A stretch of 64,000 nucleotides of DNA from Hymenobacter nivis (GCF_006439025.1 NZ_RCYZ01000005.1:124001-188000); one strand, 5' to 3'. Counted from the stretch's first letter, positions 42,303 through 52,165 are shown. Notes: generated by a model from the letters alone, not told the origin. Numbers and translations: made by a program.

Positions 42303-45119
42303 TCAGCGGGCCGGGCTGCTGTGGCGCACCCGGAACTCGGAGGGCGAGAGCTGGTAGCGCGCCTTGAAGCTGGTGGAGAAGTACGACGGCGACGAGAAGC
42401 CCAGCTCGTAGGCCACTTCGGCCACGGTGAGGGCGTCGTCGAGCAGTAGCTCGCGGGCCTTGGTGAGGCGCAGACTCTGGATGAAATCCGTCACGCCCGT
42501 GCCCAGCACCGCCTTCACTTTGCGGTAGAGCTGCATGCGCGAGATGCCCAGGCTGCGGGCCACGTCCTCCACGCTCAGGTCGGTCTTGGTGAGGTTGGCC
42601 TCCACGATGGCCGTGAGGTCGGCCAGGAACGTTTGGTCGGGGCCGGTGGGGGCCCCGGGGGCCGCGTCCACGGCTAGCTCGCGCCGGTAGTGGGCGCGCT
42701 GGCGGGCGCGGTTGGCCAGCAGCGTGCGCACGCTCTCCAGCAAAAAGGTGGGGTTGAAGGGCTTGGTGAGGTAGAGGTCGGCGCCGGCCTGCACGCCTTC
42801 CACCTGCTGCTCGGCGGCGTGGCGGGCCGTGAGCAGCACCACTGGCACGTGGCTCGTGCGCCAGTCGGCCTTTAGCTGGGCCACCACTTCCAGGCCGCTC
42901 AGCCCGGGCATCATCACGTCGCACACCACCAGGTCGGGGATTAGGTCGGTAGCCAGCCGGAAGCCGGTGTGGCCGTCGGTGGCCGTTTCCACGCGGAAGG
43001 CGGTGCGCAGCTTGCGGGCCAAAAAGTCGTTCACCTCGGGGTTGTCCTCAATAACGAGCACCAAGGTTTCGCTGGCGGCCTCGGCGGCGGGCGCGTCCAG
43101 CGCCAGGGGCCCCGCTTCGGGCAGCGGCTCGGGCTCGTCGAGGGCAAACGTGCTGGGCTCGACGGGCCCCGTGGCGCGCAGGGCCGCGGGCAGCTCGCGC
43201 GGCAGCGCCACCACAAACGTGCTGCCCTGGCCGGGCTGGCTGCTGAAGGTGAGCTGCCCCAAGTGCAGCCGCACCAGCCCCTGCGCCAGGGCCAGCCCCA
43301 TGCCCGAGCCCTTGGCCACGGCGCCCGCGTCGCCCTGGTAAAACCACTCAAAAATGTGGGCTTGGTCTTGGTCGCTGATGCCGTGGCCGGTATCGGCCAC
43401 GCTCACGCGCAGGCTTTGGCCGTCGGCGGCCGCTTGCAGGCTGACGGTGATTTGGCCGTGGTCGGGCGTGAATTTCAGCGCGTTGGACAGCAGGTTGAAG
43501 AATACTTTATCGAGAATATTGCCGTCGAACCAGCCCGTCAGCACCGGCTCGGCGGCCACCAGCCGCAGGCGGATGTCGCGCAGCCGGGCCGGCTTCTCAA
43601 AGGCATCCAGGATTTCGCGCACGAAGGCCACCAGGTCGCCCTCGCTGGCGCGCACCGCCATCTTGCCCACCTCAATCTTGCGGAAATCGAGCAGCTGGTT
43701 CACCAGCTGCAGCAGGCGCTGGGTGTTGCGGCGCACCAGGCCTAGGTCGTGGCGCTGGGCGGTAGACAGGTCGGGGCTGCTGCTGAGCAGCTCCTCCACG
43801 GGGCCCAAAATGAGGGTGAGCGGCGTGCGCAGTTCGTGCGAGAAGTTGGTGAAAAAGCGCAGCTTGGCCTCGGTGTCGGCGCGGGCCTGCTCGCCCAGGG
43901 CCGCCAGCTGGTTGCGCTGGTGCAGGATTTCCTCGTTCTGCCGCACCAGCTGCCGGTTGATGGCGTCGTTCTCGGCGTTCTGCTCGGCCAGGCGCCGATT
44001 GATTTGGCGGTTGCGGCGGGCCGACTGCACCGCCAGGGCCCCCAGCACCAGGGCCCCCAGCAGGCTGGCCAGCAAGCCGTACAGAATGGTTTGCTGGCTG
44101 CTGTAGGTGGCGCGCAGGCGTTGCAACAGGCTTTGCTGGCGCAGAATGTCGGTCTGCTGGCTATTCATCTTCTCGGTTTGCTGGCGCATGGTCAGCACGT
44201 TGGTCGAGTCGATGACGAGCGTACCCAGCGTGTTTTCGCGCCGGAAGGGCTGTTTTTCAAGAATTTTCAGCGCCGTGCGCATGGCTTCCTCGCCGCCCGG
44301 CGCGTACAGCACGGAGGCCGTGAGCACGCCGCGCTGCACAAAGTCGATGCCCTCGCCCGGGCCGGCCAGGCCATCTACCCCAATGATTTTCACGCGGTTG
44401 GCAATACCCAGCTGCTGGCACACCTCGCGGGCCCCGCGGCCCATGGCGTCGTTGTGGGCGTACACCAGGCCCACGCCGGGGTGCTGGCGCAGCAGCGCCG
44501 TCAGGGCCGGGCGCAGGGCCAGGTCCTTCCAGTCGCCGGTGACCTGGCCCACCAAGTGCAGGCCAGGGTGAGCCCCCAGCTCGCGCACGAAGCCCTGGTG
44601 GCGCTCGGTGGTGGCCGACGAGCCGGGGCCCCCGAGCACTTCCACCACGTCGCCCCGCTCGTGCAGCAGCCGCGCCGCGTAGCGGGCCGCGGTTTGGCCC
44701 ACCTCCAGGTTGTTGCCGCCCACGTAGGCCGTGTAGCGCGGCGAGGCCGTGCGGCGGTCGAGCAGCACCACGGGCACGTCGCGGGCCACGGCTTCCTCCA
44801 CGGCCGGCGTCACGGGCGCCGACTCGTAGGGCGACACGATGAGCAAATCGATGCCGCCGTCGAGCAGCTCCCGGATTTGCTGGCGCTGCACTGCGCTGTT
44901 GTCGTTGGCGTTCAGCATTTTCAGCGCCACCTCGGGGTGGAAGCTCAGCTCGCGCTCCATGCCCGCCAGCATGGCCTGGCGCCAGGGCCCGTTGGTGCTG
45001 CACTGCGCAAAGCCGATGCGGTACGCCGGCGCCGCCGGCGCCCCGCACCCCGCCAGCAAGGCCGCGCCCAGCGCCGCCTGCCCCATCCATCGCCCCGCCT
45101 TACGCCACCCATTTCCCAT
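42303..45119 (-). CDS. Hybrid two-component system regulator with periplasmic sugar-binding-protein sensor
   Basis: 938 residues. A lipoprotein-like or uncleaved signal (GAALLAGC) is followed by a LacI/ribose-binding-protein-type sensor domain (about 33-310: YRIGFAQCSTNGPWRQAMLAG, LLIVSPYESAPVTPAVEEA, VVLLDRRTASPRYTAYVGGN, YAHNDAMGRGAR). A membrane helix (about 347-368) and coiled coil lead to a histidine kinase (phospho-acceptor His near 426 in NFSHELRTPL; ATPase domain with ADTGHGIS and GSGMGLALAQGLV), a receiver domain (phospho-acceptor Asp near 735 in VVCDVMMPGLSG) and an AraC-type DNA-binding end (YRKVKAVLGTGVTDFIQSLR). Bacteroides BT1754, a known member with this sensor type, binds fructose. 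It should switch on locus 2 directly when a monosaccharide is bound in the periplasm. Confidence 0.93.
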   Translation of the reverse strand: MGNGWRKAGRWMGQAALGAALLAGCGAPAAPAYRIGFAQCSTNGPWRQAMLAGMERELSFHPEVALKMLNANDNSAVQRQQIRELLDGGIDLLIVSPYESAPVTPAVEEAVARDVPVVLLDRRTASPRYTAYVGGNNLEVGQTAARYAARLLHERGDVVEVLGGPGSSATTERHQGFVRELGAHPGLHLVGQVTGDWKDLALRPALTALLRQHPGVGLVYAHNDAMGRGAREVCQQLGIANRVKIIGVDGLAGPGEGIDFVQRGVLTASVLYAPGGEEAMRTALKILEKQPFRRENTLGTLVIDSTNVLTMRQQTEKMNSQQTDILRQQSLLQRLRATYSSQQTILYGLLASLLGALVLGALAVQSARRNRQINRRLAEQNAENDAINRQLVRQNEEILHQRNQLAALGEQARADTEAKLRFFTNFSHELRTPLTLILGPVEELLSSSPDLSTAQRHDLGLVRRNTQRLLQLVNQLLDFRKIEVGKMAVRASEGDLVAFVREILDAFEKPARLRDIRLRLVAAEPVLTGWFDGNILDKVFFNLLSNALKFTPDHGQITVSLQAAADGQSLRVSVADTGHGISDQDQAHIFEWFYQGDAGAVAKGSGMGLALAQGLVRLHLGQLTFSSQPGQGSTFVVALPRELPAALRATGPVEPSTFALDEPEPLPEAGPLALDAPAAEAASETLVLVIEDNPEVNDFLARKLRTAFRVETATDGHTGFRLATDLIPDLVVCDVMMPGLSGLEVVAQLKADWRTSHVPVVLLTARHAAEQQVEGVQAGADLYLTKPFNPTFLLESVRTLLANRARQRAHYRRELAVDAAPGAPTGPDQTFLADLTAIVEANLTKTDLSVEDVARSLGISRMQLYRKVKAVLGTGVTDFIQSLRLTKARELLLDDALTVAEVAYELGFSSPSYFSTSFKARYQLSPSEFRVRHSSPAR

Positions 45120-45150
45120 AGTACCCAGTGCCTAGCCGCCCCCTTTGTTT

Positions 45151-45158
45151 CAAAGATA
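45151..45158 (-). promoter_or_regulatory. -7 box of the hybrid two-component gene
   Basis: On the minus strand TATCTTTG matches TAnnTTTG exactly and lies 32 bases before the ATG at 45119. No clear -33 element was seen. Confidence 0.45.
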
Positions 45159-45320
45159 CAGGGCGATTGATTTAGGGCCCCCGCGCCGGCCGCTGCCGCC
45201 CGGTGCCGCCGTTAGGGCCCCGGCGCTGCGCAAATTTTACCCCAAACTGCGCAAATCTCACCCCAAAGTAACGGGGAAATGCCGCGCGGCGGCCAGCGGC
45301 CGGAAAACGGCCGGCCGCCG

Positions 45321-45328
45321 TAAATTTG
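45321..45328 (+). promoter_or_regulatory. -7 box of the surface-sugar cluster
   Basis: TAAATTTG matches TAnnTTTG exactly and ends 33 bases before the ATG at 45362. It stands in an otherwise GC-rich divergent spacer. No clear -33 element was seen. Confidence 0.45.
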
Positions 45329-45361
45329 CTACCTGTTTGGCTTTTGCCCCCTCCCACCCGT

Positions 45362-46468
45362 ATGCCGCGCAAAAAAGTCTTGTTTCTGATTGGCTCGCCC
45401 AATCAGACCACGCAAATGCACCAAATTGCCGAGCTGCTGCGCGACGAGTTCGACCCGTACTTCAGCCAGCTGTACTACGACGGCTGGCAGCGCCCCTTCT
45501 ACGAGTTCCTCATCTGGTCGAACGTGCTGAAGGGCACCATCGTCACGGGCAACATCAAGGCCAAGGCCGACCGCTACCTGGCCGCCCACGGCCTGCCCAA
45601 CGACTTCGAGGCGCGCGTGTTTCGGCACGACTACGACCTGATTGTGTGCTGCTCCGACATGATCGTGCCCTGGAACCTGCTGGCCAAAACCAAGTCCGTG
45701 TTCGTGCAGGAGGGCATGACGGACCCGCTCAACCTCTGGGCCCGGTTCGTGAAGCGCTTCACCCGCTACCCCGTGCTCACCATCAGCACGGCCCTGAACG
45801 GGATGAACAACTGCTGCGACGTGTACTGCGTGGCTTCGGAAGGCTACGCCGAGCACTTCCGGCGGATCGGGGTGGACGCGGGCAAAGTGGTCATCACCGG
45901 CATCCCGAACTTCGACAACATAGAGAAGCTGCGCCACAACAACTTCCCGCACCGCGGCTACGTGCTGGTGGCCACCACCGACATGCGCGAAACCTACCGG
46001 CTCGACAACCGCCGCAAGTTCATCCGCGAGGCCACGCGCATCGCCGCCGGCCGGCCCATGTTTTTCAAGTTTCACCCCAACGAAAACATGGCCCGCGCCA
46101 CCGCCGAGGTGCAGCGCTGGGCCCCCGCCGGCACCCGCATCTTCACCGAGGGCAACACCGACGAGATGATTGCCAACTGCGCCGAGCTCATCACCCAGTA
46201 CAGCACCGTGGCCTTTGTGGGCCTGGCGCTGGGCATTCCGGTGCACTCCTACTTTGATGTGGAAGACCTGAAGCGCAAGCTGCCCTGGCAAAACCACGGC
46301 ACCTCGGCCCGCCGCATCGCCGACGTGTGCCGCCGCTTCGCCGGCTTTGCGGGCAGCGGCCCGGCGTTTTTGAAACAATACCAGCCCGAAGCGTTTGCCA
46401 CGCCCGCCGCTGGGGCCCCGGCGGCGTCCGCCCCGGCTGTGCAGCAGGCCCAATCCGCCCACTCGTGA
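45362..46468 (+). CDS. GT-B-like protein, probable glycosyltransferase of the surface-sugar cluster
   Basis: 368 residues from the ATG at 45362. The N-terminal half begins KKVLFLIGSPNQTTQMHQ and contains DYDLIVCCSDMIVPWNLL and SVFVQEGMTDPLNLW. The second half has VYCVASEGYAEHFRRIGVDA, VVITGIPNFDN, FFKFHPNENMARATAEVQ and a final ANCAELITQYSTVAFVGLAL. This two-domain layout resembles GT-B enzymes such as capsule glycosyltransferases and UDP-GlcNAc 2-epimerases; the K-x-H-P-N and late Ser/Thr-rich loop fit nucleotide-sugar binding. It overlaps the cytidylyltransferase gene, so it could transfer the sugar which that enzyme activates, or it could make a precursor. The last 35 residues are Ala/Pro-rich and variable-looking. 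Confidence 0.65.
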   Translation: MPRKKVLFLIGSPNQTTQMHQIAELLRDEFDPYFSQLYYDGWQRPFYEFLIWSNVLKGTIVTGNIKAKADRYLAAHGLPNDFEARVFRHDYDLIVCCSDMIVPWNLLAKTKSVFVQEGMTDPLNLWARFVKRFTRYPVLTISTALNGMNNCCDVYCVASEGYAEHFRRIGVDAGKVVITGIPNFDNIEKLRHNNFPHRGYVLVATTDMRETYRLDNRRKFIREATRIAAGRPMFFKFHPNENMARATAEVQRWAPAGTRIFTEGNTDEMIANCAELITQYSTVAFVGLALGIPVHSYFDVEDLKRKLPWQNHGTSARRIADVCRRFAGFAGSGPAFLKQYQPEAFATPAAGAPAASAPAVQQAQSAHS

Positions 46469-47265
46469 ACATCCTCACCGTCGTCCAAGCCCGCCGCGGC
46501 TCCTCGCGCCTCCCCGATAAAGTCAGCCTGCCACTGGCCGGCCAGCCCTTGCTCGTGCGCATGGTGCAGCGCGTGCAGCTGGCCCGGCTAGCCGGCCAAA
46601 TCGTGGTAGCCACCACCACCGACGCGGCCGACGACGCCTTGGTTGAAATGTGCGAAGCGCACGGCCTCAACGTGTTCCGCGGCTCGCCCACCGACTTGCT
46701 CGACCGCCACTACCAGGCGGCGCTGGCCTTCGGCCCGGTGGACGCGGTGGTAAAAATCCCGTCCGACTGCCCGCTCATCGACCCCGCCGTGATTGACCGC
46801 GTGCTGGGCTACTATATAGATACGGCCGGGCAGTACGACTTCGTGAGCAACCTGCACCCCGCCACCTACCCCGACGGCAACGACGTGGAGGTGATGCCGC
46901 TGGGGGCCCTGGCCACGGCCTGGCGCGAGGCCCAGCGCCCGCTCGAGCGCGAGCACACCACGCCCTTCTTTTGGGAAAACCCCGGCCGCTTCCGCCTCGC
47001 CAACGTGGCTTGGGAAACGGGGCTCGACTACTCGATGTCGCACCGCCTCACCATCGACTACCGCGAAGATTATGAATTCATTAAAGCAGTGTTTGAGGCG
47101 CTTTATCCGGCCAATCCGGCCTTCGGTCTGGATGACATTCTCGCTTTATTAAAACAAAGGCCGGACATTTACGCCCTCAACGCCAGCCTGGCCGGCGTGA
47201 ACTGGTACCGCAACCATTTGGACGAGCTTAAAACCGTAGCCGCCGACCAAACCAAGTCAATTTAG
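46465..47265 (+). CDS. SpsF-like cytidylyltransferase (CMP-sugar synthetase family)
   Basis: 266 residues starting at the GTG at 46465, which overlaps the TGA of the previous gene by 3 bases. The nucleotidyltransferase signature is NILTVVQARRGSSRLPDKVS, then GQPLLVRMVQRVQLA, VVATTTDAADDALV, GSPTDLLDRHYQAA and VVKIPSDCPLIDP. This is the SpsF/NeuA-like family, which usually activates a 2-keto-3-deoxy sugar acid with CTP. The later HRLTIDYREDYEFIK motif is typical of SpsF. Given the KdsC- and NeuB-like genes downstream it is likely the activation step of one pathway. An inverted repeat follows the stop. Confidence 0.88.
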   Translation: MNILTVVQARRGSSRLPDKVSLPLAGQPLLVRMVQRVQLARLAGQIVVATTTDAADDALVEMCEAHGLNVFRGSPTDLLDRHYQAALAFGPVDAVVKIPSDCPLIDPAVIDRVLGYYIDTAGQYDFVSNLHPATYPDGNDVEVMPLGALATAWREAQRPLEREHTTPFFWENPGRFRLANVAWETGLDYSMSHRLTIDYREDYEFIKAVFEALYPANPAFGLDDILALLKQRPDIYALNASLAGVNWYRNHLDELKTVAADQTKSI

Positions 47266-47359
47266 TTGTCAGTTGCTCGTTGCCAGTTGTCAGCCCGTTT
47301 GGAGGCCCTTCTGACAAAAACCAGCAAAAACTGACAACTGACAACGAATAACTGACAAC
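47265..47359. repeat. Inverted repeat built of GTTGTCAGTT units
   Basis: The 29-base arm 47265-47293 pairs with 47331-47359 with three mismatches. Each arm holds repeated GTTGTCAGTT/CTGACAAC units. The element starts at the stop codon of the cytidylyltransferase gene and ends 4 bases before the transketolase ATG, so it fills the whole spacer. Confidence 0.8.
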
Positions 47360-47363
47360 CCCG

Positions 47364-48221
47364 ATGACCTCCGAAAAACAAGACGAACTGAAAGCCCTGG
47401 CCCTGCGCGTGCGCGAGCACATCGTGCGCCTGAGCACCGACGGCGGCTGCTTCACCGGCGCCTCGCTGAGTTGCGCCGACCTGCTGGTGTACCTCTACGC
47501 CGACTTCCTGAACATCAGCCCCGCCACGGTAAACGCGCCCGATCGCGACTTCCTGTTCCTGAGCAAAGGCCACGACGTGCCGGCCCTCTACGGCACCTTC
47601 GCCGAGCTGGGCTTTATGCCCAAAGAGCGCCTGGCCAACCACTTGAAGTCGAACGACAGCATTTACTGGCACCCCAACCGCTCGGTGCCGGGCGTCGAGT
47701 TTCACTCGGGCTCGCTGGGGCACTTGCCCTCCGTGGGCCTGGGCGTGGCGCTCGACAACCGGCTGCGGGGCCTGAAAAACCGCACCATCGTCATCACCGG
47801 CGACGGCGAACTGAACGAGGGCTCTGTCTGGGAAACCGTGCTGGTGGCCGCCGCCCACAAGCTCAGCAACTTCACACTGGTCGTGGACCGCAACCACTTC
47901 CAGGCCAACGTGGCCACCGAAGACCTGATACCGCTGGAGCCCCTGGGGCCCAAGTTCGAAGCCTTCGGCTGGGCCGTGCAGCGCATCGACGGCCACGACT
48001 TCGCCCAGCTCGAAGCCGCCTTTGGGGCCCTACCCTTTTCCGATACCAAGCCCTCAGTCATCATCTGCGACACGGTGCGCGGCCGCGGCCTGCCCAGCAT
48101 CGAGGCCCGCGCCGACCGCTGGTTCTGCAACTTCTCGTCGGACGAGGTAGTGGAGCTGCTCAAGGAGCTGCACAGCCAAGAGGCCACCACCCTCACCAGC
48201 GAAACGCTGACGGTGCGCTAA
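47364..48221 (+). CDS. Transketolase, N-terminal (TPP-binding) subunit
   Basis: 285 residues. It matches the first domain of transketolase: VREHIVRLSTDGGCFTGASLS, FLSKGHDVPALYGTFAELG, HSGSLGHLPSVGLGVAL, and the TPP motif ITGDGELNEGSVWETVLVAAAH ending VDRNHFQAN. The C-terminal half of the enzyme is encoded by the next gene, a split form common in secondary-metabolism and surface-sugar clusters. Transketolases move a two-carbon ketol group between sugars; in this cluster it may build or shorten the aldose that the NeuB-like enzyme uses. This substrate idea is inference. Confidence 0.92.
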   Translation: MTSEKQDELKALALRVREHIVRLSTDGGCFTGASLSCADLLVYLYADFLNISPATVNAPDRDFLFLSKGHDVPALYGTFAELGFMPKERLANHLKSNDSIYWHPNRSVPGVEFHSGSLGHLPSVGLGVALDNRLRGLKNRTIVITGDGELNEGSVWETVLVAAAHKLSNFTLVVDRNHFQANVATEDLIPLEPLGPKFEAFGWAVQRIDGHDFAQLEAAFGALPFSDTKPSVIICDTVRGRGLPSIEARADRWFCNFSSDEVVELLKELHSQEATTLTSETLTVR

Positions 48222-48229
48222 CGGTCGTT

Positions 48230-48260
48230 CCGCGCAACGCGAAGAAACTGCGTTGCGCGG
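48230..48260. repeat. Perfect 11-base hairpin between the transketolase genes
   Basis: CCGCGCAACGC (48230-48240) and GCGTTGCGCGG (48250-48260) form a perfect stem over a 9-base loop, directly after the stop of the first transketolase gene. There is no T tract, so it is more likely a mobile-type palindrome or mRNA stability element than a terminator. Confidence 0.7.
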
Positions 48261-48290
48261 GATAGCCACGGGGCCCTAAAATTTTAACTC

Positions 48291-48316
48291 AGATTCCTCC
48301 CTTCGGTCGGAATGAC
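48291..48316. repeat. Short imperfect palindrome with ATTCC/GGAAT ends
   Basis: ATTCCTCCCTTCGGTCGGAAT is an imperfect palindrome inside the leader of the second transketolase gene. It is a sequence type that looks like a dispersed repeat, but only one copy was found here, so its status is uncertain. Confidence 0.4.
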
Positions 48317-48331
48317 CATACTGGAACGACA

Positions 48332-49285
48332 ATGAACTACGAAGAACTGATCAAGGAAACGGCCCTGGCCGACGACCGCCTCATCGTGATGACGGCCGAA
48401 AACCGCGCCCTCATCCGCAACCTGCCGGCCGTGCTGGGGCCCCGGTTCATCGACACCGGCATTACGGAGCAAACCCTGATCGGGTCGGCGGCCGGGCTGG
48501 CGTTGCGCGGGCGCATCCCGGTGGTGCACGCGCTGGCCACGTTCCTCACGCTGCGGGCCTTTGAGTTCATCCGCACCGACGTGGGCATCGGCCAGCTGCC
48601 GGTGAAAATCAGCAGCTTCGTGCCCGGCTTCTTGTCGGACGGTAACGGCCCCACCCACCAGGCCATCGAGGACGTGGCCCTGATGCGCGGCATCCCGGGC
48701 ATGACCGTTTTCGCGCCCGCCGACGAGGAGGATATGCTGGCCATGCTGCCCCAAATTTGGGCCTCGCCCAGCCCCGCTTACGTGCGCATCAACACCCGTA
48801 AGGGCACCTACTCGCACGCGCCGTTCGAAATGGGCAAGGCCGAAGTAGTGGCCACCGGCACCGATGTAACGATTCTGGTGTACGGCATGCTGTTCGAGCA
48901 AGCCCTCATTGCCCGCGAGCTCCTCGAAGCCCAGGGCAAATCGGTGGGCCTCGTGAACATGCGCACCCTCAAGCCTGTGGACGAGGCCACGCTGCTGCAA
49001 GTGGTGCGCGCCGGGGGCCTGGTCGTGACGCTCGAAGACCACTTCCAAACCGGCGGCCTCTACTCCATCCTGGCCGAGGTGCTGCTCAAGAACGAGCTGA
49101 CCGCCAAGGTGCTGCCCATTGCCCTCAACGAGAAGTGGTACAAGCCCGGTCTGCTCAGCGAAGTGCTCGAATACGAAGGCTTCACCGGCCAGCACATTGC
49201 CCAGCGCATTGCCGAAAAGCTGGGGGCCAACCCCGCCGCCATCACCACCAAAACCGAAGTGGTGGAAAACCAATTTGCCGAGTAG
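48332..49285 (+). CDS. Transketolase, C-terminal subunit
   Basis: 317 residues. The central pyrimidine-binding domain is shown by LIVMTAENRALIRN, FIDTGITEQTLIGSAAGLAL, RIPVVHALATFLTLRAFEFI and DGNGPTHQAIEDVALMRGIP (with the His of substrate binding). The C-terminal domain follows from DVTILVYGMLFEQALIAREL. It pairs with the upstream TPP-binding subunit. The gap of 110 bases between the two genes holds two palindromes, so the subunits are not translationally coupled. Confidence 0.92.
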   Translation: MNYEELIKETALADDRLIVMTAENRALIRNLPAVLGPRFIDTGITEQTLIGSAAGLALRGRIPVVHALATFLTLRAFEFIRTDVGIGQLPVKISSFVPGFLSDGNGPTHQAIEDVALMRGIPGMTVFAPADEEDMLAMLPQIWASPSPAYVRINTRKGTYSHAPFEMGKAEVVATGTDVTILVYGMLFEQALIARELLEAQGKSVGLVNMRTLKPVDEATLLQVVRAGGLVVTLEDHFQTGGLYSILAEVLLKNELTAKVLPIALNEKWYKPGLLSEVLEYEGFTGQHIAQRIAEKLGANPAAITTKTEVVENQFAE

Positions 49286-49334
49286 AAAAGCCGTTGACCA
49301 TTCGTTCAGCATGACGCTCTAAAACCATCCCCCC

Positions 49335-50669
<1,335 letters not shown>

Positions 50670-50732
50670 GCATTTAGGGCCCCTAGGGTCTGGGGGCCCT
50701 AGCTTCTTACTTCTGGACTGCCAACTTCCTTT

Positions 50733-51539
50733 ATGAATCTCTTCGACCTAACCAACAAGACGGCCATCGTTACCGGCGCGTGCGGGCTGATTGGCCGGCA
50801 GCACTGCGCGGCACTGGCCGCCGCGGGCGCCAACGTGGTGGTAGCCGACATCAACCAAGCCGCGGCCGACGCGGTGGCGGCCGGGCTGCCCGGGGGCCCC
50901 CACCTGCCGCTGGCGGTGGACGTGACCAAGCCGGAATCGCTGGCGGCGGCGCGCGACCAAATCATCGGCCAATTCGGGCACATCGATGTGCTGGTGAACA
51001 ACGCGGCCATCAACGACATGTTCGAGAACCCGGCGCTAGCCGCCGACCTCAGCAAGTTTGAGAACTTCCCGCTCGCCACGTTCCAGCAAGTGCTGGAAGT
51101 GAACGTGACGGGGATTTTCCTGGCCGCGCAGGTCTTCGGCACGCCGATGGCGGCGCAGGGCAGCGGCTCCATCATCAACGTGGCCAGCACCTACGGCATT
51201 GTGGGGCCCGACCAAAGCATTTACCGCAACGAGGCCGGCGAGCAAACCTTCTACAAATCACCGTCTTACCCCATGACCAAGGGCGCGGTGGTGAACTTCA
51301 CCCGCTACCTGGCCGCGTACTGGGGCAACAAGGGGGTGAGGGTGAACACGCTCTCGCCGGGCGGCGTGGAGAATAGCCAGGACGCTTTTTTTGTAAAGCA
51401 GTACAGTGCCAAAACGCCTCTGGGCCGCATGGCCGCCGCCACCGACTACCAGGGCGCCGTGGTATTCCTGGCCTCCGAAGCCTCGGCCTACATGACCGGC
51501 GCCAACCTGGTGGTGGACGGCGGCTGGACAGCCATTTAG
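50733..51539 (+). CDS. SDR oxidoreductase of the surface-sugar cluster
   Basis: 268 residues. The cofactor motif AIVTGACGLIGRQHCAALAA, NNAAIND, the Ser in NVASTYG and YPMTKGAVVNFTRYLA (active-site Tyr and Lys) define a classical SDR. The end VVFLASEASAYMTGANLVVD is also typical. It resembles the PtmA-like dehydrogenases seen beside nonulosonate genes. It may oxidise or reduce a sugar intermediate before or after amination. It is followed by a REP-like repeat that separates it from the phosphatase gene. Confidence 0.88.
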   Translation: MNLFDLTNKTAIVTGACGLIGRQHCAALAAAGANVVVADINQAAADAVAAGLPGGPHLPLAVDVTKPESLAAARDQIIGQFGHIDVLVNNAAINDMFENPALAADLSKFENFPLATFQQVLEVNVTGIFLAAQVFGTPMAAQGSGSIINVASTYGIVGPDQSIYRNEAGEQTFYKSPSYPMTKGAVVNFTRYLAAYWGNKGVRVNTLSPGGVENSQDAFFVKQYSAKTPLGRMAAATDYQGAVVFLASEASAYMTGANLVVDGGWTAI

Positions 51540-51553
51540 CGCGCACCGCGGCC

Positions 51554-51650
51554 TGTAGCGTGGACTCTGCGAGTCCGCGGCTCTCGCTTCGTCCTGCCGA
51601 TTACCGTTTAGCGACCGTTCAAAAACGCGGACTACAAAGTCCGCGTTACA
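51554..51650. repeat. REP-like palindromic repeat, copy D
   Basis: The left end TGTAGCGTGGACTCTGCGAG and core CTCGCTTCGTCCTGCCGATT match copy B; the right end CGCGGACTACAAAGTCCGCG matches copies A and C. The two outer arms therefore come from different variants of the family. It ends 20 bases before the GTG of the phosphatase gene. Confidence 0.9.
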
Positions 51651-51670
51651 GCACTTCAACTCTCTCCTTA

Positions 51671-52165
51671 GTGAACCTAACCGAACTCCAAGCCCGCGCC
51701 CGGCGCATCAAACTGCTGCTGACCGACTGCGACGGCGTGCTCACCGACAACGGCGTGTACTACTCCGAACGCGGCGAGGAAATGAAGCGCTTCAGCATCC
51801 GCGACGGCATGGCCGTGGAGCGCCTGCGGGCCGTGGGCGTGGAAAGCGGCATCATGACCGGCGAAACGTCGGGCTCGGTGCAGAAGCGTGCCGACAAGCT
51901 GCGCATCACCGAGTTGCACCTGGGCATCAAGGACAAGCCGGCGCGGCTGCACGAAATCCTGGCCCGCACGGGCTTGGCAGCCGAGGAAATTGCCTTCATC
52001 GGCGACGACACCAACGACGTGGAAATTCTAAAACTGGTGGGCCTGGCGGCCTGCCCCGGCGACGCCACCAGCTTTGCGCGGGCCGTGGCTGACTTCCATT
52101 GCGAAACGCGCGGCGGGCACGGCTGCTTCCGCGAGTTGGCCGAGTTTATTATCGCTAGCCGGTAA
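51671..52165 (+). CDS. KdsC-like HAD phosphatase
   Basis: 164 residues from the GTG at 51671; the open frame continues upstream only into the repeat. HAD motifs are KLLLTDCDGVLTDNGVYYSE (nucleophile Asp and acid Asp), IMTGETSGSVQKRADKL (Thr and Lys region) and FIGDDTNDVEILKLVG (metal-binding Asp). The short, cap-less C1 form with a final conserved tail (ARAVADFHCETRGGHGCFRE) is KdsC-type, acting on 3-deoxy-2-ulosonic acid 8- or 9-phosphates. Such enzymes remove the phosphate left by a NeuB/KdsA-type condensation, and the NeuB-like gene is next. Confidence 0.92.
   Translation: MNLTELQARARRIKLLLTDCDGVLTDNGVYYSERGEEMKRFSIRDGMAVERLRAVGVESGIMTGETSGSVQKRADKLRITELHLGIKDKPARLHEILARTGLAAEEIAFIGDDTNDVEILKLVGLAACPGDATSFARAVADFHCETRGGHGCFRELAEFIIASR

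Noticed and set aside
41147..45119. A fructan (levan or inulin) utilisation locus
   Set aside because: The regulator and kinase fit, but no GH32 or GH91 enzyme is present; all glycosidases of the locus are GH30, GH5 or esterases.
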